Below, in pieces: positions 1-7,760 of a stretch of DNA of 15,123 nt (positions are counted from its first letter, which is position 1; each line of letters opens with the position of its first letter). Source of the DNA: Bacillota bacterium (GTDB lineage: Bacteria > Bacillota > Clostridia > Clostridiales > Clostridiaceae); assembly GCA_023427705.1 (NCBI GenBank), contig JAEZAL010000276.1, forward strand, positions 1 to 15,123. Direction: 5' to 3'. A program made the translations under genes and the position numbers. The notes under the pieces are model-generated. The model searched no databases, was not told the DNA's origin, and saw only the letters and a list, made by a program, of their open reading frames with translations.

Positions 1-102
1 CGTAGAGGAAACACTCCTTCCCATTCCGAACAGGAAAGTTAAGCTCTACAGCGCCGATGGTACTGCACGGGAAACTGTGTGGGAGAGTAGGACGTTGCCA
101 GG
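1..102 (+). rRNA. rrf: 5S ribosomal RNA, 3' part
   Basis: This is the 3' portion of a 5S rRNA; the 5' end lies before the window. Recognisable conserved pieces are CATTCCGAACAGGAAAGTTAAG (bases 22-43, the domain beta loop region), CGCCGATGGTACTGC (52-66) and the 3' GGGAGAGTAGGACG (81-94). The mature end is placed at about base 102 by analogy with 5S genes of roughly 117 nt; the exact end is an estimate. It is the last gene of an rRNA operon read left to right and is followed directly by terminators. Confidence 0.95.
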
Positions 103-109
103 TTATTGA

Positions 110-139
110 AAGACTTAAGATTTATCTTAAGTCTTTTTT
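110..139 (+). terminator. Rho-independent terminator of rRNA operon
   Basis: A perfect 11-bp stem (AAGACTTAAGA at 110-120 pairing with 125-135) has a 4-nt loop and runs into a T tract ending at 139. It lies 8 nt after the presumed 5S 3' end, so it closes the rRNA operon. Confidence 0.9.
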
Positions 140-148
140 GTTATATTG

Positions 149-190
149 AAAATTATAGATTTATTTAAGCATAGATCTATAATTTTTTTT
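149..190 (+). terminator. Second, tandem terminator hairpin
   Basis: A perfect 12-bp inverted repeat (149-160 with 175-186) has a 14-nt loop and continues into T residues up to 190. The stem is almost all A-T, so it is weaker than the first. A tandem back-up terminator is plausible after a heavily transcribed rRNA operon and would insulate the glg promoter downstream. Confidence 0.6.
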
Positions 191-262
191 GTTTAAAAGT
201 AATGTTAAGGTTTTATATTCCTTCTATAAATTGTTAATTATTTTTGAATTTTATGGAGTAAT

Positions 263-291
263 TTGAAATACATACTATGGGATGATATAAT
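263..291 (+). promoter_or_regulatory. Sigma-A promoter of glg operon 1
   Basis: TTGAAA (263-268), a 17-nt spacer and TATAAT (286-291), preceded by TG at 283-284 to give an extended -10. Transcription should start near 298, leaving a leader of about 54 nt before glgB1. Bases 191-262 upstream show nothing I can name. The only resemblance to the glg operon 2 promoter is the TGATATAAT core. Confidence 0.8.
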
Positions 292-351
292 AAAAAAGAA
301 AATATGTGAAATTAATGGGAAAATTATGTTTATTTAAGGGGTGAGAGTGGT

Positions 352-2286
352 ATGGAAAGAAAAAAAGTAGAAAAAAATGTAGCTAAGAACGGAGAACTTA
401 ATAATAAAGATATTAAATTATTCCATGAAGGAAAAAACTTTAAAAGTTATAGTTTCATGGGAGCTCATTGCATTAGTGAAAATAGACGTAGAGGAGTAAG
501 ATTTACTACTTGGGCACCAAAAGCTTCAGAAATATACGTAGTTGGAGATTTTTGTGAATTTAAGCCTTTAGAAGAATATAAAATGGAGAGAGTTAATAAA
601 TCAGGCTTGTGGAGTCTATTTATACCTGGTATTAAGGCTGGAACTAAATATAAATACTTTATTGTAAATAAGGATTCTGGAAATGGAAAATATAAAGCTG
701 ATCCTTATGCAATGTTTTCAGAATTAAGACCAAATACTGCATCTATAATTAGTGAAGAATCTAAATTTAGGTGGTCTGATAAAAAGTGGCTAAATAAAAG
801 AGAAAAAGAAAATATATATAAATCTCCAATTAATATATATGAGATGCATTTAGGGTCATGGAAAAGAAAAAATGGAGAACTTCTTACTTATAAGGAATTA
901 TGTGATGTATTACCAGAATATTTAGTAGAAATGGGATATACTCATGTGGAGTTTATGCCATTAACAGAGCATCCATTAGATGCTTCATGGGGATATCAAG
1001 CTACAGGTTATTATTCTGTAACTAGTAGATATGGAAATCCAAAAGAACTAAAAGAACTTATCAATACTCTTCATAAAAATAATATTGGGGTAATTTTAGA
1101 CTGGGTACCAGGTCATTTCTGTAAGGATGATCACGGTTTATATATGTTTGATGGAAGTCCAACATATGAGTATGAAGAAGGTTGGAAGGGAGAAAATAAA
1201 GGCTGGGGAACTGCTAATTTTGATTTAGGAAGACCGGAAGTAAAAAGCTTTTTAATTTCTAATGCATTATTTTGGTTCAAAGAATTTCATATAGATGGAT
1301 TAAGAGTTGATGCTGTATCTAATATGATATATCTAAACTATGGTAGAAAAGAAGGCGAATGGAGACCAAATGTATTTGGTGGAGATGGCTGTTTAGAGGG
1401 GATAGAATTCTTAAAAGAGCTAAATAGAGCTGTATTTTCAGAGTTTAACAATGCACTTATGATAGCGGAAGAATCAACTTCTTGGGCAAATGTCACTAAA
1501 CCAATAGAAGACGGTGGATTAGGATTTAACTTTAAATGGAATATGGGTTGGATGAATGACACACTAGAATATGTTGAAATGGATCCTATTTATAGAAAGC
1601 ATCACCATAGTAAAATGACTTTTTCAATGATGTATAATTACTCGGAAAACTTTATATTACCTATATCTCATGATGAGGTAGTACATGGTAAAAAATCTTT
1701 AGTAGATAAAATGTGGGGAGATTATTGGAATAAGTTTGCTGGATTAAGATTATATCTAGCATATATGATGGGGCATCCAGGTAAAAAATTAACTTTCATG
1801 GGATATGAATTTGTAGAATTTATAGAGTGGAGAGAATATGAAGAACTTGAGTGGAAGTTAATAGATAAATTTGAAATGCATAAGAATACACAACTATTCT
1901 CTAAAGAACTTAATAAGTTTTATAAAGAAAATAAAGCACTTTGGGAGTTAGATTATGATTTCTCAGGATTCGAATGGATAGATGCAGATAATGCGGATCA
2001 AAGTATATATACATTTGTAAGAAAGAGTAGTGATATTGAGGATACTCTTATATTTGTATGTAACTTTACTCCTGTTGTTTATCATGATTTTAGAGTAGGA
2101 GTGCCATTTAAGGGAGAATATAAAGAAGTATTTAATACAGATAAGGGTATATATGGGGGATCTAATCAAATAAACACAGAAGCAATAACTTCTGATGATA
2201 TTGGATGTCATAATAAGCCATATTCAATATCAATAAAAGTACCTCCTATGGCTGCATCAATATTTAAAATAACAAAATTAGATTAA
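352..2286 (+). CDS. glgB: 1,4-alpha-glucan branching enzyme, copy 1
   Basis: GlgB cuts alpha-1,4 glucan chains and rejoins them as alpha-1,6 branches during cytoplasmic glycogen synthesis. The 644-residue protein has an N-terminal CBM48 domain (about 38-135, with GVRFTTWAP at 48-56), a GH13 barrel, and a C-terminal beta domain. The extra N1 domain of the E. coli enzyme is absent, as in many Firmicutes. The GH13 motifs are present: DWVPGHF (D250, H255), GLRVDAV (nucleophile D320), IAEES (acid/base E373) and SHDEVVHGK (H440, D441). Two normally conserved spots differ: MGYEFVEF (483-490), where copy 2 has the usual EFAQF, and SWANVTKP (A379), where copy 2 has P. The start is ATG, 8 nt after AGGGGTG (337-343). 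First gene of a B-A-C-D operon; glgA follows 23 nt later. Confidence 0.95.
   Translation: MERKKVEKNVAKNGELNNKDIKLFHEGKNFKSYSFMGAHCISENRRRGVRFTTWAPKASEIYVVGDFCEFKPLEEYKMERVNKSGLWSLFIPGIKAGTKYKYFIVNKDSGNGKYKADPYAMFSELRPNTASIISEESKFRWSDKKWLNKREKENIYKSPINIYEMHLGSWKRKNGELLTYKELCDVLPEYLVEMGYTHVEFMPLTEHPLDASWGYQATGYYSVTSRYGNPKELKELINTLHKNNIGVILDWVPGHFCKDDHGLYMFDGSPTYEYEEGWKGENKGWGTANFDLGRPEVKSFLISNALFWFKEFHIDGLRVDAVSNMIYLNYGRKEGEWRPNVFGGDGCLEGIEFLKELNRAVFSEFNNALMIAEESTSWANVTKPIEDGGLGFNFKWNMGWMNDTLEYVEMDPIYRKHHHSKMTFSMMYNYSENFILPISHDEVVHGKKSLVDKMWGDYWNKFAGLRLYLAYMMGHPGKKLTFMGYEFVEFIEWREYEELEWKLIDKFEMHKNTQLFSKELNKFYKENKALWELDYDFSGFEWIDADNADQSIYTFVRKSSDIEDTLIFVCNFTPVVYHDFRVGVPFKGEYKEVFNTDKGIYGGSNQINTEAITSDDIGCHNKPYSISIKVPPMAASIFKITKLD
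1695..1733 (+). repeat. 39-bp perfect direct repeat inside glgB1
   Basis: These 39 bases are identical to 10293-10331 in glgB2, with mismatches at both edges. The segment encodes the strictly conserved SLVDKMWGDYWN stretch after SHDEVVHGK. It is the longest exact match I noticed between the two operons, and could serve as homology for recombination between copies. I did not compare the operons exhaustively. Confidence 0.8.
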
Positions 2287-2309
2287 AAGGGAAATGAGGA
2301 TGAGTAGAC

Positions 2310-3746
2310 TTGAAGATTTTATTTGCTGCTTCAGAGGCTAATCCATTTATAAAAACAGGAGGATTAGGCGATGTTATGGGTGCTCTTCCGGTATCTCTAA
2401 AGGAATTAGGGGCCGATGCAAGAGTTATAATTCCTAAATACAGAGATATTAATGAAGAAATAAAAAGTAAGTTAAAATATATAAAAAACTTTACTGTAAA
2501 AGTAGGTTGGAGAAACCAATATTGTGGGATTTTTGAATATGATTACGAAGGTGTTAAGTTTTATTTAATTGACAATGAGTATTACTTCAAAAGAGGGGGC
2601 TTATACGGATATTATGATGATGGTGAAAAGTTTGCTTTCTTTAGTAGAGCTGTGCTTGAATTTTTAAAGAATACTGATTGGACACCTGATATAGTCCATT
2701 GTAATGACTGGCAAACAGCTATGGTACCAGTACTTCATAAACTAGAATATATACGTGATGAAAAGTTTAAAAATATGAAAACTATTCTTTCAATACATAA
2801 CTTATTTTTTAAAGGTATGTATTCACCAGAAGTATTACCAGAACTTTTTGGGTATGATTATGAACCCTACTTTAATGGAAGCTTAGAACATAATGGGGCA
2901 GTGAGCTTCTTAAAGGGTGGAATTAATTATGCTGATAGAGTAACGACTGTTAGCAAGAGCTATGCAGAGGAAATAAAGACTCCTGAGTATGGAGAGCAAC
3001 TTGATGGTTTATTAAGATATAGAGGAGACTTTTTAGAGGGAATAGTAAATGGAATAGACTATAAAGAGTATGATCCTGAAAATGATAAGTATATTAAATA
3101 TAAGTATAATTTAAAGTCTATAACTAAAAAGGCACGTAATAAAGAAGAATTACAAAAGGAGCTTAATTTACCTGTAAATAAAAAGGTTCCAATGATAGGA
3201 ATGGTTTCAAGATTAACTCATCAAAAAGGTTGTGATTTAATAACTAGAATGCTTGATGAATTACTTAAAGACGATGTTCAAGTGGTTATTCTTGGAACAG
3301 GAGATTATATGTATGAAGAAAGTTTTAAGAGCTTTGCTAGCAGATATCCAGATAAGTTTAGTGCAAATATAAAATTTAGCAATGAGCTAGCTCATAAGAT
3401 TTATGCAGCTTCTGATATGTTTTTAATGCCATCATTATTTGAGCCATGTGGACTAGGACAACTTATAGCACTTAGATATGGAACTGTACCTATTGTTAGA
3501 GAAACTGGCGGATTAAAGGATACAGTAACTCCATATAATGAATTCGATGAAACTGGTAATGGGTTTGGTTTTAGGAATTACTCATCTGAAGAGCTTTTAA
3601 ACATAACTAGATATGCTTTAAGTATTTTTAAAGATAAAAGTAAATGGAAAAATATAGTTAAGAATGCTATAGAATCAGATAATAGTTGGGAAAAATCAGC
3701 TAAAGAATATATAAGATTATACGATGAATTGATAAAAAATAATTAA
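2310..3746 (+). CDS. glgA: Glycogen synthase (ADP-glucose), copy 1
   Basis: GT5-family glycogen synthase, which transfers glucose from ADP-glucose to the non-reducing end of an alpha-1,4 glucan. The 478-residue length is normal for the family. Visible signatures are KTGGLGDV (K15, ADP-glucose binding) at the N-terminus, HCNDWQT in the first Rossmann domain, SRLTHQKG (R301, K306) opening the second, and FEPCGLGQL (E378) followed by RETGGLKDTV. The start is TTG: it gives the family-typical MKILF beginning, aligns with the TTG start of copy 2, and has GAGG (2296-2299) 10 nt upstream. ATG codons at 2294 and 2300 lie in another frame and stop after 15 codons. The gene lies 23 nt after glgB1 and 44 nt before glgC1, in the same operon. 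Confidence 0.95.
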   Translation: MKILFAASEANPFIKTGGLGDVMGALPVSLKELGADARVIIPKYRDINEEIKSKLKYIKNFTVKVGWRNQYCGIFEYDYEGVKFYLIDNEYYFKRGGLYGYYDDGEKFAFFSRAVLEFLKNTDWTPDIVHCNDWQTAMVPVLHKLEYIRDEKFKNMKTILSIHNLFFKGMYSPEVLPELFGYDYEPYFNGSLEHNGAVSFLKGGINYADRVTTVSKSYAEEIKTPEYGEQLDGLLRYRGDFLEGIVNGIDYKEYDPENDKYIKYKYNLKSITKKARNKEELQKELNLPVNKKVPMIGMVSRLTHQKGCDLITRMLDELLKDDVQVVILGTGDYMYEESFKSFASRYPDKFSANIKFSNELAHKIYAASDMFLMPSLFEPCGLGQLIALRYGTVPIVRETGGLKDTVTPYNEFDETGNGFGFRNYSSEELLNITRYALSIFKDKSKWKNIVKNAIESDNSWEKSAKEYIRLYDELIKNN

Positions 3747-3790
3747 CAAAAGGTATTGATAAAAAATTTATATTAGAGAGAGGCAAGCAA

Positions 3791-4921
3791 ATGGGAAAAA
3801 AAGAAATTGTTGCAATGATATTAGCAGGGGGACAAGGATCTAGATTAGGAGTTTTGACTAAAGATATTGCAAAACCAGCTGTTCCTTTTGGAGGAAAATA
3901 TAGAATTATAGATTTTCCTTTAAGTAATTGTTCTAATTCAGGAATTTATACTGTAGGAGTATTAACTCAATATAAGCCATTAGACTTAAATGCTTATATT
4001 GGAATTGGAGATCCATGGGATTTAGATAGACGAGATGGCGGAGTAACAATACTACCACCTTATCAAGGAGAAAAGGGTGGAGCATGGTATAAAGGAACTG
4101 CTAATGCAATTTACCAAAATATCCAATTTGTAGATAGATATGAACCTGAATATGTTTTAATACTATCAGGAGATCATATCTATAAGATGGACTATTATAA
4201 AATGTTAGATTTTCATAAAGATCATAATGCAGATGCAACAATTGCAGTAATAGATGTACCACTAGAAGAAGCAAGTAGATTTGGAATTATGAATACTAAT
4301 GAAGATAGTACTATTTATGAATTTGAAGAAAAACCTAAGAATCCAAAGAGTACAAATGCATCAATGGGAGTATATATATTTAAGTGGTCAGTATTAAAGG
4401 ATTATTTAATACAAGATGAATTAGATAAAGATTCAAGTAATGACTTTGGTAAAAATATAATTCCGAAGATGCTAGATTCAGGAAGAAAGTTAGTTGCATA
4501 TCCATTTAAGGGTTATTGGAAAGATGTAGGAACAATAGATAGCTTATGGGAAGCAAATATGGACCTATTAAAGCTAGATAATGAATTAAATTTATATGAT
4601 AGTGATTGGAAGATTTATTCTCAAAATCAAGTAAGACCAGCTCAATATATAGGAGAAAATGCTAAAGTAGCTAATTCATTAATAGTTGAAGGTTGTATAG
4701 TAAATGGAGATGTAGAAGATTCTATATTATCTCAAGGAGTATCTGTTGGAAAAAATACAGTCATAAAGAATTCAGTAATAATGCCTAATGCTAAAATAGG
4801 GGATAATGTAATAATAGAGAGAGCAATAATAGGAAATGATTCAGTGATAAGCAATGATTGTCATATTGGAGATGGAAAAAATATAGAAGTAGTTGGTGCA
4901 TACCAATGTGTAATTAAATAA
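3791..4921 (+). CDS. glgC: ADP-glucose pyrophosphorylase catalytic subunit, copy 1
   Basis: Catalyses ATP + glucose-1-phosphate to ADP-glucose + PPi, the committed step of bacterial glycogen synthesis. The 376-residue protein has an N-terminal nucleotidyltransferase domain (about 1-250) and a C-terminal left-handed beta-helix of hexapeptide repeats (about 280-370). Key residues are visible: the GGQGSRL nucleotide loop followed by KPAVPFGGKYR, SGDHIYKMDY (D128, equivalent to E. coli D142) and FEEKP (K181, equivalent to the glucose-1-phosphate-binding K195). The start is ATG, with a purine-rich GAGAGAGG site at 3776-3783. It is followed 45 nt later by glgD1. In Bacillus-type systems GlgC works with GlgD as a heterotetramer, and the adjacency supports that here. 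Confidence 0.96.
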   Translation: MGKKEIVAMILAGGQGSRLGVLTKDIAKPAVPFGGKYRIIDFPLSNCSNSGIYTVGVLTQYKPLDLNAYIGIGDPWDLDRRDGGVTILPPYQGEKGGAWYKGTANAIYQNIQFVDRYEPEYVLILSGDHIYKMDYYKMLDFHKDHNADATIAVIDVPLEEASRFGIMNTNEDSTIYEFEEKPKNPKSTNASMGVYIFKWSVLKDYLIQDELDKDSSNDFGKNIIPKMLDSGRKLVAYPFKGYWKDVGTIDSLWEANMDLLKLDNELNLYDSDWKIYSQNQVRPAQYIGENAKVANSLIVEGCIVNGDVEDSILSQGVSVGKNTVIKNSVIMPNAKIGDNVIIERAIIGNDSVISNDCHIGDGKNIEVVGAYQCVIK

Positions 4922-4966
4922 TACATTAATAAGAATGAAGTAATTTAATTTTGGAGGAAAATCAAT

Positions 4967-6082
4967 ATGATGAAAAATTGTTTAGGAATTATAAATTTAG
5001 ATGAAAGTAAAAATAGAATGGACGAGTTAGTTAGAAATAGAACATTAGCATCAATTCCATTAGCATCAAGATATAGAATAATAGATTTTGTTCTATCTAA
5101 CATGGCTAATTCAGGTATAGAAGATATAGCAATATTTACTGAAAATAAATCAAGATCATTAGTTGAACATTTAACTAATGGTAGACCATGGGACCTTGAT
5201 AGAAAAAAAGATGGTCTTAGAGTATTTAATTTTGGAGATAATAACCCAGATTCTGATGATGTGCATAATTTTATAGATAACATAAAATATTTTGAGAAGA
5301 GTGGAAAAGAATATGTTATAATGAGCCCTTCTTATATGATTTGCAATATAGATTATAGTGAAGTAGTAAAACATCATATTAATTCTGGAAATGATATAAC
5401 TATAGTATATAAGAATGTTGAAATTGCAAATAAAAGATTTTCAAGATGTAAAACAGTTAATATAGATGAAGATAACAGAGTGATAAGTATAGGAGAAAAT
5501 ATTTCTAGAGATAAAGATGCAAGCATAAATATGGAAATGTATATAATGAAAACAGATTTATTCTTAAATATAGTACATGATTGCATTAAAACAGGAAAAT
5601 ATAGAAAAGTTAAAAGATATATAGCAAATAACCTAGATAATCTTTTAGTTGGAGCATATGAGTTTAAAGGATACTTATCTTGTATTAATTCTGTAAAATC
5701 TTACTTTGATACTAATTTAGAATTATTGGATCAAAATAAATATAAGGAGTTATTCCATAATGGTAATCCAATATACACTAAGTCTAAGGATGAACCACCT
5801 ACACAATATACAAAAAATAGTTTAGTAACTAATTCTACTATAGGTAATGGATCTTATATAGAAGGTGAAGTTAAAAATTGTATAATTGGAAGAAGAGTAA
5901 TAGTACAAAAGGGAGCAAAGCTTGAAAATTGTATTATATTAGATAACTCAGTAGTAGGTACTAATGTAACGATGAGCAATGTAATAGCTGATAAATATTC
6001 ATTAATTCCAGGAAGCAGAGTTATAAGAGGAACAGAAGATAATCCAGTTACTATACAAACTAATAATGAATATTATCGTTAG
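4967..6082 (+). CDS. glgD: GlgD, non-catalytic subunit of ADP-glucose pyrophosphorylase, copy 1
   Basis: GlgD is a GlgC paralogue that lacks key catalytic residues and modulates GlgC in a mixed tetramer (known for Firmicutes GlgCD). The 371-residue protein keeps the fold, with RYRIIDFVLSNMANSG, NGRPWDLDR and a C-terminal hexapeptide beta-helix (NCIIGRRVIVQKGAKLENC). The GGQGSRL loop of GlgC is replaced by an INLDESKNRM-type sequence, GlgC D128 aligns with Y123 in SPSYMICNIDY, and FEEKP is absent. These losses support a regulatory role. The start could be ATG 4967 or the next codon, ATG 4970, which matches copy 2. GGAGG (4953-4957) is 9 nt from the first, so I chose that. It is the last gene of the operon, followed by a terminator. 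Confidence 0.93.
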   Translation: MMKNCLGIINLDESKNRMDELVRNRTLASIPLASRYRIIDFVLSNMANSGIEDIAIFTENKSRSLVEHLTNGRPWDLDRKKDGLRVFNFGDNNPDSDDVHNFIDNIKYFEKSGKEYVIMSPSYMICNIDYSEVVKHHINSGNDITIVYKNVEIANKRFSRCKTVNIDEDNRVISIGENISRDKDASINMEMYIMKTDLFLNIVHDCIKTGKYRKVKRYIANNLDNLLVGAYEFKGYLSCINSVKSYFDTNLELLDQNKYKELFHNGNPIYTKSKDEPPTQYTKNSLVTNSTIGNGSYIEGEVKNCIIGRRVIVQKGAKLENCIILDNSVVGTNVTMSNVIADKYSLIPGSRVIRGTEDNPVTIQTNNEYYR

Positions 6083-6123
6083 TATTTAAATATTAATAAC
6101 AAAGAATTAAAAAGAATATAATT

Positions 6124-6166
6124 AAGACAGTAATTATTATAAATTTAAATAATTACTGTCTTTTTT
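6124..6166 (+). terminator. Terminator of glg operon 1
   Basis: A perfect 15-bp stem (6124-6138 with 6148-6162) has a 9-nt loop and a T tract (6161-6166), about 40 nt after the glgD1 stop. It sits between glgD1 and the convergent 45-codon gene. Read on the minus strand it still forms the hairpin, but is followed only by a mixed A/T tail, so it may be a weaker terminator in that direction. Confidence 0.92.
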
Positions 6167-6211
6167 AATTATGATATATTATCGAATAGTACTTATATTA
6201 AATAAAACTTA

Positions 6212-6349
6212 TTATTTATTTAATACAAGTCCTTTACTTCTTATACAAGTACACTCTCTAGCTTCAGTTGTGTGTAAGCATTGGTATTTTACTTTTTTAG
6301 GAGCCTGTATTTCTTTAGGCTTATTATTAGTTTTTTCTTGTGAACTCAT
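6212..6349 (-). CDS. Small basic Cys/His-containing protein, 45 aa, unknown function
   Basis: I do not recognise this protein. It runs from ATG at 6349 to TAA at 6212. It is supported as a real gene by a strong site, AAAGGAGTG (GGAG at 6361-6358, 8 nt before ATG), and by a near-consensus promoter about 40-65 nt upstream of the ATG. The product is soluble, with no membrane segment or signal peptide. It has a polar lysine-rich N-terminal half (MSSQEKTNNKPKE) and a C-terminal half with Cys24, His26, Cys33 and Cys35, spaced as CxH and CxC; by my count the net charge is about +6. A small metal site or disulfides are possible but unproven. It is convergent with glgD1. An opposite-strand open frame (6171-6371) overlaps it but has no good ribosome binding site. 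Confidence 0.72.
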   Translation of the reverse strand: MSSQEKTNNKPKEIQAPKKVKYQCLHTTEARECTCIRSKGLVLNK

Positions 6350-6385
6350 CTCGTACACTCCTTTAAAATAGTTTATTATATTGAT

Positions 6386-6414
6386 ATTATATATTAATAG
6401 ATATTAATTATCAA
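6386..6414 (-). promoter_or_regulatory. Promoter of the 45-codon gene
   Basis: On the minus strand TTGATA (6414-6409), a 17-nt spacer and TATAAT (6391-6386) form a near-consensus sigma-A promoter. Predicted start near 6379 gives a leader of about 30 nt. The -35 box lies inside one arm of a palindromic region (6408-6494), so a regulator may bind there. Confidence 0.75.
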
Positions 6415-6494
6415 CAAATTTAAAAATGAGTACTATTAAAAAGGAAAAAGATATCAACAATTAACTAAGTTTTTAATAGTAAATTTGTTAATAA
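6408..6494. repeat. Nested imperfect palindrome between the small gene and the ABC permease
   Basis: The outer arms are 6408-6421 and 6481-6494 (14 bp, one mismatch). The inner arms are 6431-6442 and 6470-6481 (12 bp, perfect), with unpaired bases between the two sets. The motif TTGTTGATA occurs twice on the minus strand (6417-6409 and 6460-6452), and TTGTTAATA once on the plus strand (6485-6493). It could act as a weak A-T terminator for the ABC operon read leftward, or as an operator over the -35 box of the small gene. The sequence alone does not decide. Confidence 0.5.
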
Positions 6495-6534
6495 CTTTTT
6501 TTATATGTGGATAATTTATATATAGTTTTGAGAA

Positions 6535-7758
6535 TTAAATTAGAATATCTTTTTTTGTAAAGTTAATATGTGAAATTGTATAAGCAATAACAGATGTTAA
6601 TGTCATGCAAATTATTCCGTTTACTATTGTTAAATTTGTATTCTGATACATTAGTGGAAGATTAGAGTTTATAACACTACTTGAATCAGCATAAGTTGTG
6701 AATAGTAAATGACTATAATCTCTGATAGTTCCAATTGTCTGTGCTCCAATAGTTAAGAAGATAGTTAATATAACTGAAACTGCCATTGATATCATACTAC
6801 TCTTAAAGATAGTAGAAATCATAAATACTACTGAGCAAGCTGTTATTATGAAGATAGTCTGATATCCAAAACTTCTTAGAACAAATTCATTATTTGTTAC
6901 CATTTTAGATGTGTTAGGAACTTGCTCCATAATCATTTCTTGAGAATTTTGATCAAATTGCTTTTCATATTTTTGTTCAATTCTAACTGGATAGTTTGAT
7001 GCTTCTATATTATTAGTAATATTGACTATGCCAATACCTATAATTTGAGGAAGAATTATTAATGATAGAACTGTAACTACAGAAACAATGAATTTAGAAA
7101 ATAAAATTTTTCCTCTTTTAACTGGTTGAACAAGTAAAAATTTTAGAGTTGCAGGAGTGTATTCACCTGAAACCATATCACTCATAAATACAGATATTCC
7201 AGCAATTAATAAACCTAAACCGAAAAAGTTACTTAAATTATTAAAGAAATTAAACTCGGTATACTCCCAGCCTTGTAAAGGCATAATATTATTATCTTTT
7301 AAATATTTGTAATCCTCTAATTGCTGTTTTGATTGTGCATACCATCTTTTATTCCACTCATTAACTCCATTTTCTTCATAATCTTTTATGGTTGTTTCAA
7401 GATTTTTTATTGTTTCATCTAGCTCCTTCTTCCATGCATCTTCAGAAATTCCATTTTTGATTATTTCTTTATTATCCTCTATTTGTTTTAATAAACTTGA
7501 TTCTATTTCTCTTGAACTATTAAGCCAGTTATTATCTCCATCAGCTTCAGCTCTTTTTATATCATTCCTTATATATGTCAATTGTTCTTCTGCTTGTTTT
7601 ATTTGATACTCAGGAGATATCCATTCTCTCATATTTTTATCAGTCATCCATGTACCAAAAGCTGTTATTCCAATGAAGGATATAAATAACCCAAAAACTA
7701 TCCAAGTTTTAGATCTTTTAAATATTTTTATAAATTCATTTTTTATAAGAGACAGCAT
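6535..7758 (-). CDS. ABC-2 type transporter permease
   Basis: Membrane half of an ABC exporter; the adjacent ATPase gene supplies the energy. The 407-residue protein has an N-terminal LIKNEFIKIFKRSKT region (3-18) typical of ABC-2 permeases and about six hydrophobic segments: 19-37, 174-194, 221-245, 299-318, 320-340 and 375-395. Between the first two lies a large charged, coiled-coil-like domain (about 38-172), predicted outside the membrane. A second polar loop spans 246-298. The ATG at 7758 is 2 nt after the ATPase stop; its GGAGG (7775-7771) lies inside the end of the ATPase gene, about 12 nt away, suggesting translational coupling. The substrate is not evident: bacitracin/lantibiotic resistance, sodium export and other exports use similar proteins. 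Confidence 0.85.
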   Translation of the reverse strand: MLSLIKNEFIKIFKRSKTWIVFGLFISFIGITAFGTWMTDKNMREWISPEYQIKQAEEQLTYIRNDIKRAEADGDNNWLNSSREIESSLLKQIEDNKEIIKNGISEDAWKKELDETIKNLETTIKDYEENGVNEWNKRWYAQSKQQLEDYKYLKDNNIMPLQGWEYTEFNFFNNLSNFFGLGLLIAGISVFMSDMVSGEYTPATLKFLLVQPVKRGKILFSKFIVSVVTVLSLIILPQIIGIGIVNITNNIEASNYPVRIEQKYEKQFDQNSQEMIMEQVPNTSKMVTNNEFVLRSFGYQTIFIITACSVVFMISTIFKSSMISMAVSVILTIFLTIGAQTIGTIRDYSHLLFTTYADSSSVINSNLPLMYQNTNLTIVNGIICMTLTSVIAYTISHINFTKKDILI

Positions 7759-7760
7759 AA

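Noticed and set aside
1338..2211. Minus-strand open frames inside glgB1 (and similar ones inside glgD1, glgB2, glgC2)
   Set aside because: They are antisense shadows of well-supported genes, lacking ribosome binding sites and recognisable domains.
3729..3774. Possible internal promoter before glgC1 (TTGATA at 3729 and 3756, TATATT at 3769)
   Set aside because: None of the pairings gives a spacer of 16-18 with a reasonable -10, so chance A/T-rich matches are more likely.
6171..6371. Plus-strand open frame of 66 codons
   Set aside because: It overlaps the minus-strand 45-codon gene almost entirely, begins within the terminator tail of operon 1, has no ribosome binding site, and its hydrophobic composition is what the antisense of a lysine-rich gene would give.
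6506..6514. Perfect DnaA box (TTATCCACA on the minus strand)
   Set aside because: It is single, with no cluster, no unwinding region and no dnaA/dnaN nearby. One chance 9-mer in A/T-rich DNA is unremarkable.
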